Shown piece by piece: positions 59,842-64,000 of a stretch of 64,000 bases of DNA. How positions within the stretch are numbered: the first letter of the stretch is position 1; every line of letters begins with the position of its first letter. The notes below the pieces were generated by a model. That model searched no databases. It had not been told where the DNA came from and saw only the letters and a program-made list of their open reading frames with translations. The translations under genes were made by a program, and so were the position numbers. This DNA is from Enterovibrio calviensis DSM 14347 (GTDB lineage Bacteria; Pseudomonadota; Gammaproteobacteria; Enterobacterales; Vibrionaceae), in NCBI RefSeq assembly GCF_000621165.1, contig NZ_JHZA01000016.1, positions 1 through 64,000 on the forward strand, given 5' to 3'.

Positions 59842-62100
59842 CTATTTTCCCACTCGGATGAGGCCACCCAAGTGATAGCATTCTAAAAAGTCTTCAGAGG
59901 CTTTACGAATTTCACCGGTTAAACAAAGCTTTTGCATCGCCGCCACGTGTTTTTTCAATGCCTTTGACGGAATATGACGCAAAACATATTTTATTTTAGC
60001 AACGCTACGCGTGTTCATACTTAGTTGACGGTAACCCATGCCAACCAATAACGCTGCGCCGATGGGGTCACCCGCAAATTCACCGCAAACACTCACTGGG
60101 AGCTTTAACCGCTGACTGTTCAGCAATATCTGATGCAGCACGGCAAGCACCGAGGGATGGAATGTATCATACACGTCCGCCACACGAGCATTGTTTCGAT
60201 CCACCGCCAGCAGGTACTGCGTTAAATCATTCGTTCCGACAGACAAAAAGTCGATATGAGGTGCAATGGCATCAAATTGATAGAGCACAGAAGGGACTTC
60301 AACCATGATACCCAAACGCGGCTTATTAAGCGTTTTACCGTCTAACAGAGCTAACTCAGCAACTTCCGTGAAAGCGCGATCGACCAGCGTCTTCGCCTCT
60401 AACAACTCAGAAAGGCCAGATATCATGGGTAGCAGAATGGCCAAGTTATCGCGTCCAATACTGGCACGAAGCATCGCACGCACTTGGATCAGAAAAATAT
60501 CGGGATGATCGAGCGTAAAGCGAATGCCACGCCAACCTAAAAATGGATTGTCTTCTTCAATCTTCAGATACGGTAATGGCTTATCACCGCCAATATCAAG
60601 CGTACGCATCACGACAGACTGTGTCGGATAGCTATCAAGAATAGAGCGGTATTGCTTCACCTGATCATCTTCGGAAGGAAAGCTTCTCTGCATCAAAAAT
60701 GGCACTTCGGTACGATACAAGCCCACGCCATCGACACCGCGGTTGATGGCAATGCTAGTATCCGCGCTCAGTCCCGCATTAAGGTAGATTTCGACTCGAA
60801 CCCCATCGGCCGTTTCAGTTTGCCGAGTAAATGCGCTGTCAACTTCCTGCTGTAATTCGAGTTCTTCATCACGAAGGCGCTTGTACTCTTCGAGAATAGG
60901 CTCGGACGGCTCCACCAGCACACGGCCTTTGAAGCCATCTAGAACCACGTTCTTTTGATGAATCAATTGCGGATTGAATTCAACGCCCATGACGGCAGGA
61001 ATACCCAAGGCACGCGCTAAAATAGCGGCATGCGCATTCACAGCGCCTTCTTCCGCAACGACACCTGCCAAACTGTCTCTTGGAATAGCAGCAAGCATCG
61101 CCGCCGTTAATTCACGGGCAAAAAGGACGACAGGCTCGTCAAAATTCCATTGCTTGCTTTGCTGGTTTTCGAGGAAGTACAGCAATCGCTGACCCAGTTC
61201 TTTTACATCATTCGCACGCTCACGAAGATAAGGGTCTGACATGTTTTCAAAACGAATCGCGAATGCATCTATCGTCTGTTTGACCGCCCATTCAGCAAGA
61301 TCGCCTTGCTGAATACACTCGTTCATCGCTTTGCGAAGGACGGGATCGTTTAACAAGTGGATAAATAGATCGAAGATCGCCAGCGTATCTTGATTGAGTT
61401 CGTTATCCAGTCGCTTTCTCAAGCGACGAAAATCAGCAACCGCCGCACCGATGGCAGTATCGAGACGATCACGTTCTAGTTGGTTATCTAAACAAGAGGC
61501 GGGTAATACCAAATCCAGCCGTGGTTGCGAGACATCACACCACGCCTTTGCAATCGCGACACCAGGAGAAGCTGCCGCGCCTTGTAACAACAATGTGCCT
61601 TTGACATTGGACGGCCACAAGCCTTGTGCTTTTGCATGAGCAAAAACAACCGCTAATTGTGCAGAAAGGGTGACGAGGAAAGATTCTTCACTTTCGTCAA
61701 ATTGGCGAGAATCCCGTTGCTGGACCACCAAAATGCCAAGAACTTCCCTACGATAGATAATTGGCGTGCCGAGAAAAGCGTTGAAGAGGTCTTCACCAAT
61801 GTCAGGGAAGTGTTTGAAATCACTGTGCTCGCTAGCATTGGCGAGGTTGATGGGCTCTGCACGACGGCCAACAAGACCAACAAGACCTTCGCTAAATGAC
61901 AATGTCACGGGGCGAGATTGCGCATTGAGGCCTTGGGTGGCCATCAATTCATAGACTTTACGATCGTGATCAGCAATGTAGACAGAGCAACACTCCGTAG
62001 TCATCGCCGAGCAGGTTTCACTCACGAGAGTATTGAGCGCTTGCTTAACGTCACTGGATGACGCCACGTTATTTACGATATCTCGCAGTTTCGTCAGCAT
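59842..62100 (-). CDS. ptsP: PEP-protein phosphotransferase of the nitrogen PTS (EI-Ntr)
   Basis: EI-Ntr starts the PtsP-NPr-EIIA-Ntr phosphorelay that senses nitrogen and controls potassium and other functions. The 752-residue protein has an N-terminal GAF domain (about 15-155), which in E. coli binds glutamine and 2-oxoglutarate, then the EI N-terminal domain, the phospho-His domain with the active His in AVNAHAAILAR (about 356), and the TIM-barrel PEP-binding domain (GTNDLTQYLLAVDR, SVCGEFAGDP). It lies 21 bp downstream of rppH, as in E. coli. Confidence 0.97.
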   Translation of the reverse strand: MLTKLRDIVNNVASSSDVKQALNTLVSETCSAMTTECCSVYIADHDRKVYELMATQGLNAQSRPVTLSFSEGLVGLVGRRAEPINLANASEHSDFKHFPDIGEDLFNAFLGTPIIYRREVLGILVVQQRDSRQFDESEESFLVTLSAQLAVVFAHAKAQGLWPSNVKGTLLLQGAAASPGVAIAKAWCDVSQPRLDLVLPASCLDNQLERDRLDTAIGAAVADFRRLRKRLDNELNQDTLAIFDLFIHLLNDPVLRKAMNECIQQGDLAEWAVKQTIDAFAIRFENMSDPYLRERANDVKELGQRLLYFLENQQSKQWNFDEPVVLFARELTAAMLAAIPRDSLAGVVAEEGAVNAHAAILARALGIPAVMGVEFNPQLIHQKNVVLDGFKGRVLVEPSEPILEEYKRLRDEELELQQEVDSAFTRQTETADGVRVEIYLNAGLSADTSIAINRGVDGVGLYRTEVPFLMQRSFPSEDDQVKQYRSILDSYPTQSVVMRTLDIGGDKPLPYLKIEEDNPFLGWRGIRFTLDHPDIFLIQVRAMLRASIGRDNLAILLPMISGLSELLEAKTLVDRAFTEVAELALLDGKTLNKPRLGIMVEVPSVLYQFDAIAPHIDFLSVGTNDLTQYLLAVDRNNARVADVYDTFHPSVLAVLHQILLNSQRLKLPVSVCGEFAGDPIGAALLVGMGYRQLSMNTRSVAKIKYVLRHIPSKALKKHVAAMQKLCLTGEIRKASEDFLECYHLGGLIRVGK

Positions 62101-62121
62101 CGGCGCCCTCGAAGTCTTCCT

Positions 62122-62649
62122 TTAGTACTTAGCTGATCCTCGCTTGCTTTTATTACGTTTTACTTTTCGCTCACGAAAAGGCATCGCAATAGCGGCAAAC
62201 TCTTTCATTGCGCGTCGGTAAACATCACGCTTAAACGACACCACTTGTCTTACCGGATACCAGTAGCTTACCCAACGCCAGCCATCGAACTCTGGCGTAC
62301 CACTTCGCTGCATGTTCACCTTTGACTCGTCGCATTCCAGCTTCAGCAAAAACCACTTTTGCTTCTGCCCAATACACACCGGCTTTGAATCCCAACGAAC
62401 CAGACGTTTTGGCAACTTATAACGCAACCAGTGGCGACTTGTCGCCAGTATCTTAACGTCTTTTTTAGAGAGTCCTACTTCCTCGTATAACTCTCTATAC
62501 ATGGCTTGCTCCGGTGTTTCACCGTCATCAATACCACCTTGTGGAAATTGCCAGGAATGTTGTCCATATCGACGAGCCCAGAGAACCTGACCGTGGCTGT
62601 TACATATTACAATCCCTACATTGGGACGGTAACCATCGCCATCTATCAC
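62122..62649 (-). CDS. rppH: RNA pyrophosphohydrolase
   Basis: RppH removes pyrophosphate from mRNA 5' ends and triggers decay. The start is GTG (ending at 62649, read [17 protein letters not shown]), with TTGGGG about 9 nt upstream; this aligns exactly with E. coli RppH and gives 175 residues. The Nudix box runs from [17 protein letters not shown] to YEEVGL. The open frame extends upstream to 62787 but those residues have no counterpart. It diverges from mutH across a 630-bp AT-rich region. Confidence 0.95.
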   Translation of the reverse strand: MIDGDGYRPNVGIVICNSHGQVLWARRYGQHSWQFPQGGIDDGETPEQAMYRELYEEVGLSKKDVKILATSRHWLRYKLPKRLVRWDSKPVCIGQKQKWFLLKLECDESKVNMQRSGTPEFDGWRWVSYWYPVRQVVSFKRDVYRRAMKEFAAIAMPFRERKVKRNKSKRGSAKY

Positions 62650-63279
62650 TGGACGACCCCAAATATAAATCTCTATTAACAGTGATTTTTTCACACTATG
62701 TGCACAGTGGTAAACAAACATTGTGAATGAAACGCATTTTTTGGGGAGTTCAACCGCCTTTAGGGATAAAACAAAGGCCACCACCAAGTTATAAACAAGC
62801 CGATGAGACTAAGCGCACATTTATTCACGCTTTCTGTGGATAGATTTGTGAAGAACACCATTTAAACTGATATCAGTCATGTTGCGTGGCTTATCCCCAC
62901 TCAAAATGACATTCACAAAAAACCATTTTAGATAAATAAAATCAATGAATTAAAATAAAAACAAAGAAAAAATGAGAAACCAAACCTCTGAAAAAACAGT
63001 AAAGATCTTAAAGTGTTCAAAGATCCACCAAAGTAACAGTTACTCACACCATCCGTACAATTCAACACCAATTATGGCATAAGTTCGCGTAATCAATGCA
63101 TTAAAAGCACTGTATAAGCATCCATGTACTTTAAATCCAACGTATATACAACTTTGCTTGTGGATAACCTTAAAAAAGGGTGTGACTTACCTAGATCCTT
63201 AACCTAGTAAAGACAAAGACTGGTGTTTTCATCGCTGGGCTGATAGTTTTTCGCCGATTAATACTGATAGGAATACTCA
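62650..63279. promoter_or_regulatory. AT-rich rppH-mutH region with DnaA-box cluster and IHF site (DARS2-like)
   Basis: A 630-bp gap without a gene. Four 9-mers one base from the DnaA consensus TTWTNCACA lie within 80 bp: TTATTCACG (62821-62829, plus), CTATCCACA (62835-62843, minus), TTCTTCACA (62847-62855, minus) and TTATCCCCA (62891-62899, plus). A perfect IHF consensus AATCAA-N4-TTA lies at 62940-62952. A perfect box TTATCCACA (minus) is at 63159-63167. In E. coli the DnaA-reactivating sequence DARS2 is, as I recall, beside mutH and uses a three-box core plus IHF and Fis. Function here is inferred. mutH promoter elements are not clear. Confidence 0.55.
62940..62952 (+). promoter_or_regulatory. 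Perfect IHF consensus site
   Basis: Sequence aatcaatgaatta fits WATCAANNNNTTR at every position and sits in an A/T tract, 84 bp downstream of the three-box DnaA cluster. Confidence 0.55.
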
Positions 63280-63960
63280 ATGATCCTTCCTCCCACCTCT
63301 GAGCAAGAGCTGCTTGAACGTGCTTATGCACTCGCAGGCTTTACGCTCGGCGAACTCGCGTCACAACAGGGTATTGAATGCCCCGCGGATCTTCGTCGTG
63401 AAAAAGGATGGGTGGGAATGCTGCTGGAGAGTTGCCTTGGAGCAACAGCCGGAAGTAAACCGGAACAAGACTTTCAGGATCTTGGCATCGAATTAAAATC
63501 GATCCCTATCAATCACACGGGTAAGCCATTGGAAACGACGTTTGTCTGTGTGGCGCCGTTAACAGGCGTCCATGGCTTAACATGGGAAAACAGCCATATC
63601 CGCAACAAATTATCCAAAGTGCTGTGGGTTCCTGTGGAAGGAGAGCGAGAAATACCGCTAGCTGAACGCCATGTCGGCATGCCACTGATTTGGCAACCTT
63701 CAGAAGAAGAAGAGCATCAGCTTAAATCCGATTGGGAAGAGTTGATGGAATTTATTGTGCTAGGGAAAGTGCACGAGATCTCAGCAAGGCATGGAGAATA
63801 TCTGCAGCTTCGACCAAAGGCGGCAAACAGCAAAGTTAAAACCGAAGCATATGGCGCAAATGGCCAGCCGATAAAGACGCTACCAAGAGGGTTTTACCTG
63901 CGAACCCAATTCACAGGTAGGATACTCGCGCGACATTTCATGCTGTCAGACAACGAGTAG
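63280..63960 (+). CDS. mutH: DNA mismatch repair endonuclease MutH
   Basis: MutH nicks the unmethylated strand at hemimethylated GATC sites after MutS-MutL recognise a mismatch. The 226-residue product carries the restriction-type catalytic motif D-x6-E-x-K (D64, E71, K73 in [12 protein letters not shown]) and the conserved GWVGMLLE and [14 protein letters not shown] segments. It is complete; the last 40 bp of the window hold nothing identifiable. Confidence 0.97.
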   Translation: MILPPTSEQELLERAYALAGFTLGELASQQGIECPADLRREKGWVGMLLESCLGATAGSKPEQDFQDLGIELKSIPINHTGKPLETTFVCVAPLTGVHGLTWENSHIRNKLSKVLWVPVEGEREIPLAERHVGMPLIWQPSEEEEHQLKSDWEELMEFIVLGKVHEISARHGEYLQLRPKAANSKVKTEAYGANGQPIKTLPRGFYLRTQFTGRILARHFMLSDNE

Positions 63961-64000
63961 CCAAACATACGATAATATGACCACGGCATAGTAAAACTGA

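Overview
The window looks like a stretch of the large chromosome of a Vibrio species. The evidence is a moderate GC content, an OmpU-type porin, close matches to HlyU, NhaR/NhaA, NptA and RocS, and a housekeeping gene order typical of the genus. No phage, insertion sequence, integron or CRISPR array is visible. Species cannot be fixed from the sequence alone.

Left edge (1-10.5 kb): an accessory biofilm-adhesin locus. It holds the C-terminal 928 codons of a giant RTX adhesin, its type I secretion ABC transporter, membrane-fusion protein and TolC-like outer membrane protein, an OmpA-type lipoprotein, and a membrane protein resembling the c-di-GMP receptor LapD with degenerate GGDEF and EAL domains. 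The periplasmic protease LapG, often encoded next to LapD, is not here, and the LapD-like protein lacks the tryptophan motif used to bind LapG.

10.5-17.1 kb: holD-rimI, then yhbS-ubiT on the minus strand and rocS (PAS-GGDEF-EAL), ubiU and ubiV on the plus strand. UbiT, UbiU and UbiV together make ubiquinone without oxygen, and rocS sits in the middle of that set.

17.2-33.6 kb: the conserved translation/transcription supercluster on the minus strand: rlmE, ftsH, folP, glmM, secG, tRNA-Leu(GAG), tRNA-fMet(CAU), rimP, nusA, infB, rbfA, truB, rpsO, pnp, nlpI. yhbY diverges from rlmE.

33.6-45.4 kb: greA, ompU with a palindrome-rich AT-rich upstream region, dacB, an MgtE-type transporter without CBS domains, carAB and dapB.

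44.4-52.5 kb: murJ, ribF, ileS, lspA, fkpB, ispH (riboflavin cofactors, isoleucyl-tRNA, lipoprotein maturation, isoprenoids and lipid II flipping), with rpsT diverging from murJ.

52.6-64 kb: hlyU, nhaR, nhaA, the Na+/phosphate symporter nptA, then rppH-ptsP-TSUP-lgt-thyA on the minus strand and mutH diverging from rppH.

The most interesting signals are non-coding: a cluster of DnaA-box-like sites plus a perfect IHF consensus between rppH and mutH, which I believe is the E. coli DARS2 locus; a three-way-junction-like leader that closes two bases before the mgtE Shine-Dalgarno; three PhoB half-sites in perfect 11-bp phase just before the nptA start codon; nested palindromes upstream of ompU; and an abrupt base-composition boundary inside the adhesin gene. 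Many genes start with GTG or TTG (T1SS ABC transporter, pnp, murJ, rppH, rpsT, carA, ubiT); the coordinates given use the start best supported by a Shine-Dalgarno and by family alignment.
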